Positions 18,135 to 27,602 of a DNA stretch of 64,000 nucleotides are shown in pieces. The DNA is from Bog-473 sp963706555 (GTDB lineage: Bacteria; Actinomycetota; Acidimicrobiia; Acidimicrobiales; RAAP-2). The notes under the pieces were generated by a model. That model had not been told where the DNA came from, did no database searches, and saw only the letters and a program-made list of their open reading frames with translations. A program made the position numbers and the translations under genes. Position 1 is the stretch's first letter. The number at the start of each line of letters is the position of its first letter. The stretch lies in the NCBI GenBank assembly GCA_963706555.1, contig OY970164.1, forward strand, positions 2,790,001 through 2,854,000, given 5' to 3'.

Positions 18135-19331
18135 TTAGGCCGCCCTCTCCAAAATGTGAATCCCACAGGCGGATCCGAGTCCGATGACGTGCGTCATCCC
18201 AACCTTGGCGCCGGCGATCTGACGATCGCCTGCCTCGCCACGCAGATGCGTGGTCACTTCCCAGACGTTGGCGATCCCCGTCGCTGCGATCGGGTGACCC
18301 TTGGACTCGAGGCCCCCTGAGACGTTGACCGGCGTGGTCCCGTCGCGCCACGTTGCGCCTGAGTTGAAGAAGTCGACCGCGCCGCCCTGTTCGCAGAGCA
18401 TCAGGTTGTCGTAGTGCACCAACTCGGCCGTGGCGAAGCAGTCGTGCAACTCCACGAGGTCGAGATCCGAGGGCCCGACGCCCGCTTGCTCGTAGGCCTG
18501 CGTGACCGCGTTGCGTGTCAACGTGTTGACGTCAGGGAGTATCTGGCACGCCTCCTCCCACGGGTCGGTGGTCAGGATCGAGGCCGAAATCTTCACGGCG
18601 CGCTTCTGCTGCTCGAGCGACAGGGACTTGAGCTTGGACCCGCTCACCACGACGGCCGCCGCTGCGCCGTCGCAGTTGGCTGAGCACATGGGGCGCGTGT
18701 TGGGGTAGGCGATCATGACGTCGCCCATGATCTCCTCGAGGCTCATCCGTTTGGTGTATGCCGCCAGCGGGTTGAGGGTGGAGTGGGCGTGGTTCTTCTC
18801 GCTGATCTTGGCGAAGAGCTCGAAGCTCGTGCCCCCGTACTTGTGCCCGTATTCCATGCCGATCTGGGCGAAGACGCCCGGCATGATCTCGGTGCCGATG
18901 CGGCCGTCGACCGCGGCGACCGCACCGTAGCGACCTGACGGCGTCCATGTGCCGTCGTCCTCCTTGCGTGTGCCGCCGGCCAGGAGTCCCGCACCCGACA
19001 GCTTCTCCACCCCGAAGGCCAGGCCCATGTCGCATTCCCCGGCCTTGATCGCCATCACGGCGACCCGCAGGGCGGTGGCACCTGTCGCGCAGGCGTTGGC
19101 GACGTTGTAGACGGGAATGCCGGTCTGGCCGAGCTGCTTCTGCAGCACCTGTCCCGTGGCTCCACCGAGGAGGTTGCCCGCCCCGATGACGCCGATGTCC
19201 TTCATCGTCACGCCGGCGTCGCCGAGGGCGCCCAGCACCGCCTCGGAGGCCAGGTCGATAAGGTCCCTGTCGGGGTGCTTGCCGAATTTGGTCATGTGGA
19301 TGCCCAGGACCCAGACGTCGTCGCTTGCCAT
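18135..19331 (-). CDS. Thiolase, SCP2/lipid-transfer type (acetyl-CoA acetyltransferase family)
   Basis: A 398-residue thiolase. The nucleophile is Cys in NACATGATALR, and the other catalytic elements are HDCFATAE, GGLESKGHPIAATG and GSACGIHILE. The order and spacing fit the SCP2-type thiolases, which cleave 3-keto acyl-CoA, often of sterol or branched side chains. The start is ATG 19331, five bases after the stop of a DUF35 protein gene; pairing of such thiolases with DUF35 proteins is common in actinobacteria. It is followed by mscR four bases on. Confidence 0.9.
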   Translation of the reverse strand: MASDDVWVLGIHMTKFGKHPDRDLIDLASEAVLGALGDAGVTMKDIGVIGAGNLLGGATGQVLQKQLGQTGIPVYNVANACATGATALRVAVMAIKAGECDMGLAFGVEKLSGAGLLAGGTRKEDDGTWTPSGRYGAVAAVDGRIGTEIMPGVFAQIGMEYGHKYGGTSFELFAKISEKNHAHSTLNPLAAYTKRMSLEEIMGDVMIAYPNTRPMCSANCDGAAAAVVVSGSKLKSLSLEQQKRAVKISASILTTDPWEEACQILPDVNTLTRNAVTQAYEQAGVGPSDLDLVELHDCFATAELVHYDNLMLCEQGGAVDFFNSGATWRDGTTPVNVSGGLESKGHPIAATGIANVWEVTTHLRGEAGDRQIAGAKVGMTHVIGLGSACGIHILERAA

Positions 19332-19336
19332 GTCGC

Positions 19337-19735
19337 TCAACCTCCCAGGGGTTCGAAGCCGAACCCGATTGCCTCGGTGCCATTGTCGTCGGTGCCAACT
19401 CCCAACGTGGCCAGTCGGACCTTCATTCCGAGGCTGACGTGCTCGGGGTCGGGGTCGACGTTGATCAGGTTGGCCCGGACGCTCGTGCCTTCGCAGTCGA
19501 CCACGGCCGCCACGTAGGGCACAGGGACCCCCGGGGCGGCGAACGTCACGATGGTGAAGGCCCGCACCTCGCCGTTGGTGGCGATATCGGCCTTGGTGAA
19601 CTCGGTCTTGCCGCAATTGGCGCAGGCATTGCGGCGATCGAAGAAGCGGGCGCCGCAGGAGGTGCACTCGTTCGCCACGAGGTGTGGGGAATCCCCGAGC
19701 ACCAGATAATCGACTAGCGGAACTTGCGCAGCCAT
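19337..19735 (-). CDS. DUF35 OB-fold/zinc-ribbon protein, partner of the thiolase
   Basis: A 132-residue protein with an N-terminal rubredoxin-like zinc ribbon (ECTSCGARFFDRRNACANCG) and a C-terminal OB fold (GEVRAFTIVTF, then YVAAVVDCEG and VRANLI). DUF35 proteins bind thiolases or lipid-transfer aldolases and acyl-CoA; the next gene on the same strand is such a thiolase, five bases away. I chose ATG 19735 (MAAQVPLV), with GAGGGGGAAG just before it, over the upstream start at 19747. It is the first gene of the DUF35-thiolase-mscR run. Confidence 0.85.
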   Translation of the reverse strand: MAAQVPLVDYLVLGDSPHLVANECTSCGARFFDRRNACANCGKTEFTKADIATNGEVRAFTIVTFAAPGVPVPYVAAVVDCEGTSVRANLINVDPDPEHVSLGMKVRLATLGVGTDDNGTEAIGFGFEPLGG

Positions 19736-19808
19736 CTTCCCCCTCACGTCGGAGTTATCCCGTCACCGTAGCGGTCGGGACAAAACGGGCGCTACTTCGG
19801 ACGCCGGA

Positions 19809-19938
19809 CGCCGGACCCATCTAGACGACTGTCACGCCGGACTCATCTAGACGACTGTCCCGCCGCACCCGTCTTGACGACTGTCCCGCCGCACCCGTCT
19901 TGACGACTGTCCGAGCCGACGCGTCTGGATGAGAGTCC
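19809..19938. repeat. Five tandem 26-base repeats upstream of the aldo/keto reductase
   Basis: Copies start at 19809, 19835, 19861, 19887 and 19913. Copies 3 and 4 are identical; copies 1 and 2 carry ATCTAGACGAC where 3 and 4 have GTCTTGACGAC, and copy 5 is diverged. All but the last share the core GACGACTGTC. They end three bases before the TACGTT box of the downstream gene, so they could be repeated regulator sites or a simple slippage product. Confidence 0.8.
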
Positions 19939-19954
19939 CGCTACGTTGGCCTCC

Positions 19955-20917
19955 ATGCACTTCACCAATCTCGGTCGTACCGGTCTCAGCGTCAGTCGCC
20001 TGTGCCTCGGCACCATGAACTTCGGTCCCCAAACCGACGAGCCGACCTCGTTTGCCATCATGGACAAGGCCCACGAGGTGGGCATCAACTTTTTCGACTC
20101 TGCCAACGCCTACGGGCGCCGGGGCGCTACCGAGGAGATCGTCGGTCGCTGGTTTGCCCAGGGAGGGGGGCGCCGGGAGCGGACGGTCATGGCCACCAAG
20201 CTCTATATCGACATGGGGCAGTGGCCGAACGAAGGAAAGTTATCGGCCCTGAATATCCGGCGTGCCTGCGACGCCTCTCTCAAGCGCATGCAGACGGACT
20301 ACATCGACCTCTACCAGATGCATCACGTCGACCGCGCGACGGGATGGGACGAAATCTGGGAGGCCATGGAGGTCCTGCGGAACCAGGGCAAGATCCTCTA
20401 CGTCGGCTCATCCAATTTCGCCGGCTGGCACATCGCCAAAGCCCAGGCGGCGGCGGCCGAGCGCCATTTCATGGGATTGGTGAGTGAGCAATCGATCTAC
20501 AACCTCTTGGTCCGCGACGTCGAGCGGGAGCTGCTCCCGGCAGCCGAGGACTTCGGGCTCGGCGTCATTCCCTGGTCGCCGTTGCAGGGTGGCCTCCTCG
20601 GCGGCGTCGTGCGCAAGGAACGTGAGGGGATCCGCCGTCACCAGGGTCGGGCAGCCCAATCCATTGAGACGCACCGCCCCCAGCTCGAGCGCTACGAAGA
20701 GCTCTGCGACGAGATCGGGCACGAGCCATCGGTTGTTGCCCTGGCGTGGTTGCTGACCCGACCAGCTGTCACAGCTCCGATCATCGGGCCCCGGACCATC
20801 GAGCAGCTCGACGGCGCCCTCGATGCCGTCGACATCAACCTCGACGACAAGGTGCTGACCGAGCTCGACGAGCTCTTTCCCGGGCACAAGACAGCTCCCG
20901 AGGATTACGCCTGGTAG
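19955..20917 (+). CDS. Aldo/keto reductase
   Basis: A 320-residue NADPH-dependent oxidoreductase of the AKR family (YajO/YghZ-like). The tetrad is readable: Asp in FFDSANAYG with Tyr of the same stretch, Lys in MATKLYID and His in YQMHHVDR. The cofactor end is GPRTIEQLDGAL. It would reduce aldehydes or ketones in the cytoplasm. The ATG at 19955 lies seven bases after a TACGTT box with no ribosome binding site, so it looks leaderless; TTG 19946 is a weaker alternative. It is monocistronic, converging with the MMPL gene. Confidence 0.85.
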   Translation: MHFTNLGRTGLSVSRLCLGTMNFGPQTDEPTSFAIMDKAHEVGINFFDSANAYGRRGATEEIVGRWFAQGGGRRERTVMATKLYIDMGQWPNEGKLSALNIRRACDASLKRMQTDYIDLYQMHHVDRATGWDEIWEAMEVLRNQGKILYVGSSNFAGWHIAKAQAAAAERHFMGLVSEQSIYNLLVRDVERELLPAAEDFGLGVIPWSPLQGGLLGGVVRKEREGIRRHQGRAAQSIETHRPQLERYEELCDEIGHEPSVVALAWLLTRPAVTAPIIGPRTIEQLDGALDAVDINLDDKVLTELDELFPGHKTAPEDYAW

Positions 20918-20933
20918 TTCGGCTGTCCCGCTG

Positions 20934-23148
20934 TCAGACCAGTTCAGGGTCCGGCATATGGGGCGCCGCCGGGAGCGTTTCCAGGTCTTTCTCCTCGACC
21001 GAGAGCCGGGGCAGAATCCGGTCCAGGCTCTTCGGGAACCACCAGTTGGCCTTGCCCAGCAGCATCATCAGTGACGGGACCACGGCCATGCGGATCAAGA
21101 CCGCATCGACGAGAACGCCTCCGGCCAACCCGATCCCGAACTCCTTGATGACGGGCTGACCGCCGAGGACGAAGGAAGCGAAGACCAGGATCATGATCAA
21201 CGCCGCCGCGGTGATCGTCTTGCCGGTGGTGGCGAGGCCGTTGCGCACGGCGGTCCGATTGTCACCCGACTTGATGTACTCCTCGTGCATGCGGCTGACG
21301 AGGAAGACCTGGTAGTCCATGGACAGCCCGAAGAGGATGGCGAACAGCAACACCGGAATGAAGGACTCCACCGGTCCGGTGCGATCGATGCCGAACAGCT
21401 TGTCGACATATCCCCATTGGTACACCGCCACCAGAATGCCGAACGCCGCGCCGATGGAGAGCAGGTTCATGACGGCCGCCGTGGCCGGGATCACGAAACT
21501 CCGGAACACGATCGCCAGCAGAATGAAGGACAGGATCACCACCAGGGCAATGAAAAGCGGGAGTTTGGACGACAGGACGTGGGCGAAGTCCACGAAGATG
21601 GCGGTATCGCCCCCGACCAGGACCTTCACTCCGCTGTTCCCTACCGCTTGAGGGATCGTTTCGTCCCGTAGCTGATGGATGAGTTCGGTTGTCGCCGCGT
21701 CCTGGGGCGCAGTCTTCGGAAAGACGTTGACGAGCACCACTTCGGAGCCGTCGCCCGACTTGCTGGGGATGTAGACCGGGGCGGCCACGGTCGCCACGTC
21801 GGACTGCTTGGCCACGTCGGCCGCCACCTGGTTGATCACCTCCTTCTGCTCCGGCGTCGACACGACGGAGACCAGCTGGAGCGGCCCGTTGAATCCCGGC
21901 CCGAAGCCCTTGGCCAACAGGTTGTAGGCCGTGCGTGTCGTCGTTCCGGTCGGGTCGCTGCCCTGGTCCGTGGAGCCGAGCCGCAACGAGAAGAACGGGA
22001 GGGCGATGATGACGATGATGAGCAGCGCGATCGTGCCGTAGAAGGCGGGACGACGCTGGATCCGGTCGGCCCAGCGAGGCCAGAACCCGGTGGTGCCGAC
22101 GCCGACGATGCGCGGGCCGTTCTCCGCCAAGCCGCGTCTTCTGCTTGCGGCTCATGACCTTGGGGCCGATGAAGCCCAACATTGCCGGTAGCAGCGTCAG
22201 GGCAGAGATCATGGTGAAGAGCACCCCGATCGCCGCCGACACCGCGAGGCCGTAGAGGAAGCTGACTCCCAGGGCGAACATGCCGAGGAGGGCGATACAG
22301 ACGATGATCCCGGCGAACATGACGGCTCGGCCCGATGTGTTCACCGCGTTGATGATCGATGCCTCGATCGGCTGCCCGGCGACCAGGCCCTGGCGGTGGC
22401 GGGTGACGATGAACAGCGCGTAGTCGACCCCGACTCCCAATCCGATGAGGAGTACCAGGATCGGCGAGATCGACGGCATCTTGAGGACATGCGTGAGCAG
22501 ACCGATGACGCCGATGGCGGTGCCCAGGGCAAAGAGCGCGGAGACGATGGGGAGTATCGCGGCGAAGAACGATCCGAAGACGAGTATCAGCACGACGAAG
22601 GCGAGGAGCACTCCCACCCCCGTCCCGCTGAAGGACTGCGGGTTCGTCAATTCAGCCAATTGGCCTGAGACCGCCACCTGAAGATGAGGCCCTTCGGCCG
22701 ACCTTGCCGTGGCGACGAATTGCTTCGCCTCGGACTCGGTCAGCAAATTCTGTTGCCGGTTCAGCGTGACGGGGATGAACGCCACGGTTTGGTCGTCGCT
22801 GATCTGCGTCGCCCCCTCGGGGGTGTACGGGCTCGCCACCCGGCCGACGTGGGGGAGTTTCTGGATCTCACCCATCATCTTTTCGATGCTCGCCTTTACA
22901 TCGGGGTCCGTCACCTTGGCGCCACCCGACGTGGCAAAGACGATCTGTTCGCTGTCGCCCGAATCCTTGGGGGCGGATGCCTGCAGAAGCTTGATGGCGT
23001 CAAACGACTCGGTCTTGGGGAAGTTGAACGAGTTCGAGTAGGCGGTCCCAACCGCATTCGACAGTCCCAGGGAAACGACAAGGACAATTGCCCAGATAAG
23101 GAGCACGAGACGGCGGTGATTGACACACCACCCGGCCAGGGTGCGCAT
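20934..23148 (-). CDS. MMPL/RND-type lipid exporter, frameshifted
   Basis: A twelve-span RND-type exporter of about 737 residues after repair. The first half (start ATG 23148 with AGGAG before it) holds span 1, a large outer domain and spans 2-6, with the proton-relay stretch GLGVGVDYALFIVTRHRQ. The second half (down to 20934) repeats this with FGLSMDYQVFLVSRMHEEY. Both keep the Asp-Tyr pair used for proton transfer. The frame changes at 22131-22137 (CCGCGTC on the plus strand): one extra base separates SRKQKTR from LAENGPR. MMPL proteins of actinobacteria move lipids to the envelope; substrate is unknown here. Confidence 0.85.
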
Positions 23149-23372
23149 ATGTGAATCTCTCCTGAGGGTTCGCTGGGGCTGGGGGCGGCTGTGGTTCCAG
23201 CGCTGGACTCGACGCTAGCTGCCCCAGCTGGCGCAAAGATCACCAGGTCAGGGGCACTGAGTCTCGACCATGTTAGTGACTGGCGTGGGGTGGTCCATGT
23301 CAACGGACCTGTGGATTTCCGGTCGTCCGACCCAACCCTCCCGATCCCGCTGTCCGTCCCTCCCTGTCCGAC

Positions 23373-23789
23373 TCAGTCGTGGCTGTGGCGGTGGCGCCCC
23401 GCTCGATGCCAGAGGAAGAAGGCGATCGCGGCCACCAGAAGCCACGGGATCTGCAGTGCGTGCCACAGGGAGACGGTCGAGCCGGCCGCGATGGCGAGGA
23501 ACGCCAGCAGGACAACGAACGGGACCAGCCGTCGACGGCGGGACGGTGGTGGAGCGGGTTCGTTGGCCAAGGGTGGCAGGTCGTCGAAAAGGCCGACGAG
23601 ATCACCTTGCGTCTTGGCGGACATTGCCGCATCGAGGCGTTCTTTGAACTCGGTCTGATCCAGCCGGCCGTCGGAGAAGTGCCGAGACAGCTTGTCGGCC
23701 ACCTCGTTGCGTTCGGCATCCGAAACGCGCAGGTTGGCGGTGGAGGCCGGCGATGTCCAGCGGGCAGCGTCGGGGCGAAGGCGCATCAT
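23373..23789 (-). CDS. DUF1707 membrane protein
   Basis: A protein of about 138 residues. The DUF1707 domain is complete (LRVSDAERNEVADKLSRHF, then GRLDQTEFKERLDAAMSAKT and GLFDDLPPL), followed by two hydrophobic segments (about residues 85-105 and 110-130) and a His/Arg-rich end. I chose ATG 23789, with GAAAGGA four bases upstream; a GTG at 23873 would add 28 residues and overlap the PspC gene. DUF1707 proteins of actinobacteria are linked to envelope stress and often occur with PspC, as here. Function is not established. Confidence 0.75.
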   Translation of the reverse strand: MMRLRPDAARWTSPASTANLRVSDAERNEVADKLSRHFSDGRLDQTEFKERLDAAMSAKTQGDLVGLFDDLPPLANEPAPPPSRRRRLVPFVVLLAFLAIAAGSTVSLWHALQIPWLLVAAIAFFLWHRAGRHRHSHD

Positions 23790-23856
23790 GTGTCCTTTCG
23801 GGTGGAAGTAGCTCAGCAGGTACTCGATATCGGCGTCGATCGATCGACGGGCCCTG

Positions 23857-24216
23857 TCAGCGGATTCGTTCACGGGCCAGCAACTCCTCGGCAACCGATT
23901 GCTCGGCACCCTGCTCGGGAATAAGCAGCCATCCGGCCAGGTACAGCGGGACGGCCAGTCCACCGAGGAGGGACAGGGCCACGAATCCCACGCGGACCAG
24001 GGTCGGGTCGATATCGAAATAGTCGGCAAGTCCTACGGCGACGCCGGCGACCATTCGACCCGGCCCTCCCCGGTGGAGGCTGTCCCCACTCGGATTCGTC
24101 GAGTCCGACCCGTCTGACGAGGACGCCGTCAATGTGGCGGCTCCCAGTTCAGGAGGTCCGGTCCCGCTCCCGGTCCCGGTTTCACGGGCTTCTGATGATG
24201 CAGCTGGAGTAGTCAT
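23857..24216 (-). CDS. PspC-domain membrane protein
   Basis: A 119-residue protein with a disordered Ser/Thr/Gly-rich N-terminus of about 55 residues and one PspC domain (MVAGVAVGLADYFDIDPTLV, then a hydrophobic span and YLAGWLLIPEQ). PspC proteins sense or buffer membrane stress. The start is ATG 24216. It is divergent from a sensor kinase that carries its own PspC domain, 93 bases away, so the kinase system probably controls this gene and the DUF1707 gene behind it. Confidence 0.85.
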   Translation of the reverse strand: MTTPAASSEARETGTGSGTGPPELGAATLTASSSDGSDSTNPSGDSLHRGGPGRMVAGVAVGLADYFDIDPTLVRVGFVALSLLGGLAVPLYLAGWLLIPEQGAEQSVAEELLARERIR

Positions 24217-24309
24217 GCCGCCAGCCTGAGCGCTCCGGCGCAAAAACAACATCCGGCACGACCCGGGTCGTACCCTGACTTCCGCCCTGGCCTCTCAGGG
24301 TTCTCCCTG

Positions 24310-25765
24310 ATGGTCGCCCGGGTCCCGGCGCGCGATCATCGTGGTATCCCCGAATCGACTGATCCCTCCACCCATCCGCCTGAAGGCGTCACGACAGAGC
24401 CTTCGCCCGGCGACGGCGGTTCCGCTCCCTGGCGGCACCCTCAGTCCCCGCCCCCGCCGCCCCCGCCGTGGTCCCGGCGCCAGTCCCCGCCCCAGTCCCA
24501 GTCCTCGCAACCATCCCGCGGGTGGCGTCCCCATGGCCGCCGTCCCCGCCACCATCACCTGCGCAACATGCGCCGCTCGTCAGACGCGAGAGTCCTGGCG
24601 GGCATTTGCGGCGGGCTGTCCCAGGTCACCGGCATCGACGTCACGATCCTCAGGATCGGTTTCGTTCTCATCGGGTTGGCCAGCGGCATCCCCGTACTCG
24701 TCTACGCGTTGGCGTGGCTGATCGTGCCCCTGCAGGGCGAGTCGACCAACATCTTCTCCAGAGCGATCAACGATCGCCGCGGCATACGCCTGCGTCGTCG
24801 CCGTCATCCCGGTCGTCATCGTCACGCAGATCGTCGTCTCGGCGCTCCACATCGGTTTCCTCGGGATCTTCAGCTGGCCCGTATTCCTGGCCGTGGGTCT
24901 CGTCATCCTCATTTGGCGCAACGCCAGTGATGCGGAGCGCGTCTGGATGAACGACGACCTCGTTCCGATGCTCAGCATCGGGAGCGAAGGTGGCCGGCAC
25001 TGGAAGGTGGTCCTGCGTGTCAGCGTCGGCGCGCTCCTGGCTGCCGGCGGCATCGTCGTGCTTATCATCGGGCACACGAGCACAGCGGCGTTACGACCAC
25101 TCGGCGGCGCGCTGCTGGTCATCGCCGCCATCGTGGTGATCTTCGGCCCCTGGTGGCTCAGCCTCGCCCGCGACCTCATGGCGGAGCGAGAAGCGCGTGC
25201 ATTGGCCGAAGAGCGGTCGCAGATGGCGGCACACGTCCACGACTCGGTGCTGCAGACGCTCGCCCTGATCCAGCGCTCGTCCGATGATCCCCAGAACGTC
25301 GTCCGTCTGGCGAGGGCGCAGGAACGAGAGCTCCGGGCCTGGCTCTTCGAGGGGAAGGCGCCCGGGACGATCAGTGAGGATGCCACGATGCTGGCCGAAG
25401 GCGTCGGGTTGCTCCAGCGCCACATCGAGGCCGATCACGGGATCACGGTCCAGGTCGTGCTGGTGGGCGACTGCGAGCTCACCGAGGGCCTCCGCGCCCT
25501 CCTCGATGCGGCGCGGGAAGCCACCGTCAACGCCGCCAAATGGTCCGGAGCCCCCCAGGTCTCGCTCTACGCCGAGGTCGAGCCCCAGACCGTCATGCTC
25601 TATGTGCGGGACCGGGGACAGGGTTTCGACCCCGAGAACGTCCCGCCCGGCCGCCAGGGCATCGAGCAGTCCATCAGGGCCCGCATGGCTCGCTACGGTG
25701 GCACGGTGGCCATCCGATCGGCACCCGGCCAAGGCACCGACGTCGAGCTGTCCATGCCCCGATGA
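24310..25765 (+). CDS. PspC-domain sensor histidine kinase, frameshifted
   Basis: A two-component kinase of about 484 residues after repair. It has a Pro-rich N-terminus (to about residue 85), a PspC domain (RVLAGICGGLSQVTGIDVT and a span ending LAWLIVPLQGES), further membrane spans, and a NarL-type kinase core. The phosphorylated His is in AAHVHDSVLQTLALIQ, and the ATP domain has AAREATVNAAKWSGA, VRDRGQGFDPENV and GTVAIRSAPGQGTDVEL. The frame breaks at 24771-24783 (CGCCGCGGCAT); one extra base there separates AINDRR from AYACVVAVIPVV. Start is ATG 24310, or ATG 24568 (MRRSSDARV) if the Pro-rich part is not translated. It overlaps its response regulator by ATGA. Confidence 0.85.
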
Positions 25766-26461
25766 TGACCGACGCAGCCCGTCACGGCGGTGGTGGCCGG
25801 CCCAGGATCTTCCTGGTCGAGGACCACGCCGTCTTCCGGGCCGGAGTGCGGGCCGAGCTGGGCGACGCGGTCGACGTCGTCGGCGAGGCGGACGAGGTGG
25901 CCGCCGCCATCGAGCTCATTGGAGAACGCCTACCCGATGTCGTCCTCCTCGACGTCCATCTCCCCGGCGGCGGCGGCCAAGCCGTCCTCCGCGGTGTCCT
26001 GCCGCAGCATCCCGGGGTGCAGTTTCTCGCCCTGTCGGTGTCGGATGCTCCCGAGGATGTCATCGCCGTGATCCGTGCCGGAGCCCGCGGCTACATCACC
26101 AAGACCATTTCCGGCGGCGAACTGTTGCAGGCGGTCTACCGGGTCGCGGCAGGTGATGCCGTCTTCTCGCCGCGCTTGGCCGGCTTCGTCCTCGATGCGT
26201 TCGCCCAGGGAAACGTCGGCCCCGCGGACCGGGGCGGGGACCGGCAGTCCTGGCTTCGACCCCGAGCTCGACCAGCTTTCGCCGCGGGAACGCGAAGTCC
26301 TGCGCCTCATCGCCCGGGGCTACACGTACAAAGAGGTGGCTCGGGACCTCACGATCTCGGCCAAGACGGTCGAGTCGCATGTTTCGTCGGTCCTGCGCAA
26401 GCTCCAGCTCTCGACCCGGCACGAGCTCACCCGGTGGGCAACCGACCGCCGACTCGTCTAG
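25762..26461 (+). CDS. NarL/LuxR-type response regulator, frameshifted
   Basis: Partner of the kinase before it, about 232 residues after repair. The receiver has the acidic pair in IFLVEDHAVFRAG, the phosphorylated Asp in VVLLDVHLPGGGG and Lys in GYITKTISGGE. The output domain is LuxR-type: LSPREREVLRLIARGYTYKE and KTVESHVSSVLRKLQ. The frame breaks at 26222-26228 (CCGCGGACC) in the linker between the domains; one extra base explains it. The start ATG 25762 overlaps the kinase stop. It likely controls the divergent PspC and DUF1707 genes. Confidence 0.88.
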
Positions 26462-26516
26462 AGACGATCAGACGTCCGGCTAGACATTGGAGTTCCAAGA
26501 GCGGGAAAGGGGAGTC

Positions 26517-27269
26517 GTGGATCTCACTGCCGAGCACCGTGACGCGGCTGCCCTGGCCACGATGGCGGGTCGGGCCTTGCTGGAGTTGAGAGACGGGCCG
26601 TCCGCCGGGAGGGGCGTGGGTGCGGCCGGAGATCGGCTGGCGCACCACCTGCTCGTCAAAGAGCTGAATCGCCTGTATCCAGACGACGATGTGCGGTCCG
26701 AGGAGGGGCTCGAGCATGTCTCGGGCAACGGGCGGCTCTGGATCATCGACCCCCTGGACGGAACCCGTGAGTTCGGGCAGCCCGGGCGCCCGGACTGGGC
26801 CGTCCATGTCGCCATGGCCGTCAGCGGGGTGGCCGTGGTCGGGGCGGTGGCGTTGCCGGCTATCGAGGTGACCCTTTCGACCGCAGCCCCGCTCGAGCTC
26901 GCGCCGTTCGACGACGCCGCCCCGCCCCGGGTCGTCGTCAGTCGGAGCCGACCGCCCGAGGTGGCCTACGAAGTCGCCGACCGGATCGGCGGCACCATGA
27001 TCCCCATGGGCTCGGCCGGCGCCAAAATCGGCGCCGTCATCATGGGCCTCGCCGACGTCTACATCCACGCCGGGGGACAGTACGAGTGGGACTCATGCGC
27101 TCCGGTGGCGGTGGCGGAGGCGAGCGGGTTGCACGCATCTCGGCTGAATGGCGATCCGTTGCGCTATGGGGCCCCCGATGCGTGGTTACCCGATCTCATG
27201 GTCTGCCGGCCAGAGTTGGCCGAGGCCGTTCTGGGCGTCACCACCCGGGACTACCGGCCTTACTACTGA
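26517..27269 (+). CDS. Inositol monophosphatase family phosphatase (CysQ-like)
   Basis: A 250-residue magnesium-dependent phosphatase. Metal-site motifs are RSEEGLEH, WIIDPLDGTREFGQPGRPDW and YEWDSCAPVAVAEASGL. The DPLDGTREF form is typical of CysQ, which removes the 3' phosphate from 3'-phosphoadenosine 5'-phosphate in sulfate assimilation; inositol- or fructose-1,6-bisphosphatase activity is the alternative. The start is GTG 26517 with AAAGGGGAG just before it. It follows the response regulator by 55 bases and ends before a two-way terminator hairpin. Confidence 0.85.
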   Translation: MDLTAEHRDAAALATMAGRALLELRDGPSAGRGVGAAGDRLAHHLLVKELNRLYPDDDVRSEEGLEHVSGNGRLWIIDPLDGTREFGQPGRPDWAVHVAMAVSGVAVVGAVALPAIEVTLSTAAPLELAPFDDAAPPRVVVSRSRPPEVAYEVADRIGGTMIPMGSAGAKIGAVIMGLADVYIHAGGQYEWDSCAPVAVAEASGLHASRLNGDPLRYGAPDAWLPDLMVCRPELAEAVLGVTTRDYRPYY

Positions 27270-27320
27270 CGGCTGCCCGGTGCAGGGCCCCGGCCGCGGG
27301 CTCGCAGGCCCATACACCAG

Positions 27321-27356
27321 TCAGGGCCCCCGCTCGCAGTGGAGAGAGGGCCCTGA
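27321..27356. terminator. Two-way terminator-like hairpin
   Basis: A perfect 9-base stem, TCAGGGCCC (27321-27329) with GGGCCCTGA (27348-27356), and an 18-base loop. It lies between the convergent phosphatase and cold-shock genes and could end both transcripts, although no strong T-run follows on either side. Confidence 0.55.
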
Positions 27357-27397
27357 TAGCTGGCTGTTCTGTTGCCGATCTCGTCGGCTACTCGGGA

Positions 27398-27602
27398 TCA
27401 GATGGCGCGCACGTTCGCGGCCTGCAGCCCCTTGGGGCCTTGGTTGGTCTCGAACTCAACCTTCTGTCCTTCTTCGAGGTTGCGGTACCCCGTACCGGAG
27501 ATCGCGCTCGAAATGCACGAATACGTCGGGGCCGCCACCGTCCTGAGTGATGAAGCCGAAGCCCTTCTCACCGTTAAACCACTTCACGGAACCAGTTGCC
27601 AT
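27398..27602 (-). CDS. Cold-shock protein, frameshifted
   Basis: A small RNA-chaperone of the CspA family, 67-68 residues after repair. It starts MATGSVKWFNGEKGFGF (RNP1-like KGFGFI) and continues with PDVFVHF (RNP2). The frame is then lost at 27501-27511 and resumes as AISGTGYRNLEEGQKV and QGPKGLQAANVRAI. Dropping one G from TTCGAGCGCG gives VFVHFSAISGTGY, exactly the family length and sequence, so a one-base insertion is more likely than a two-base loss. AAGGAG lies upstream of the ATG at 27602. Such a conserved protein would hardly be broken in the living cell, which points to sequence error. Confidence 0.85.

Noticed and set aside
19809..19938. CRISPR array
   Set aside because: The units follow each other without spacers and no cas gene is present.
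22131..22137. Two-base CG loss as the common cause of frame changes
   Set aside because: It explains the frames, but in the cold-shock, ABC and Gfo/Idh/MocA genes it would add one residue relative to the family, while dropping one base gives the exact spacing.
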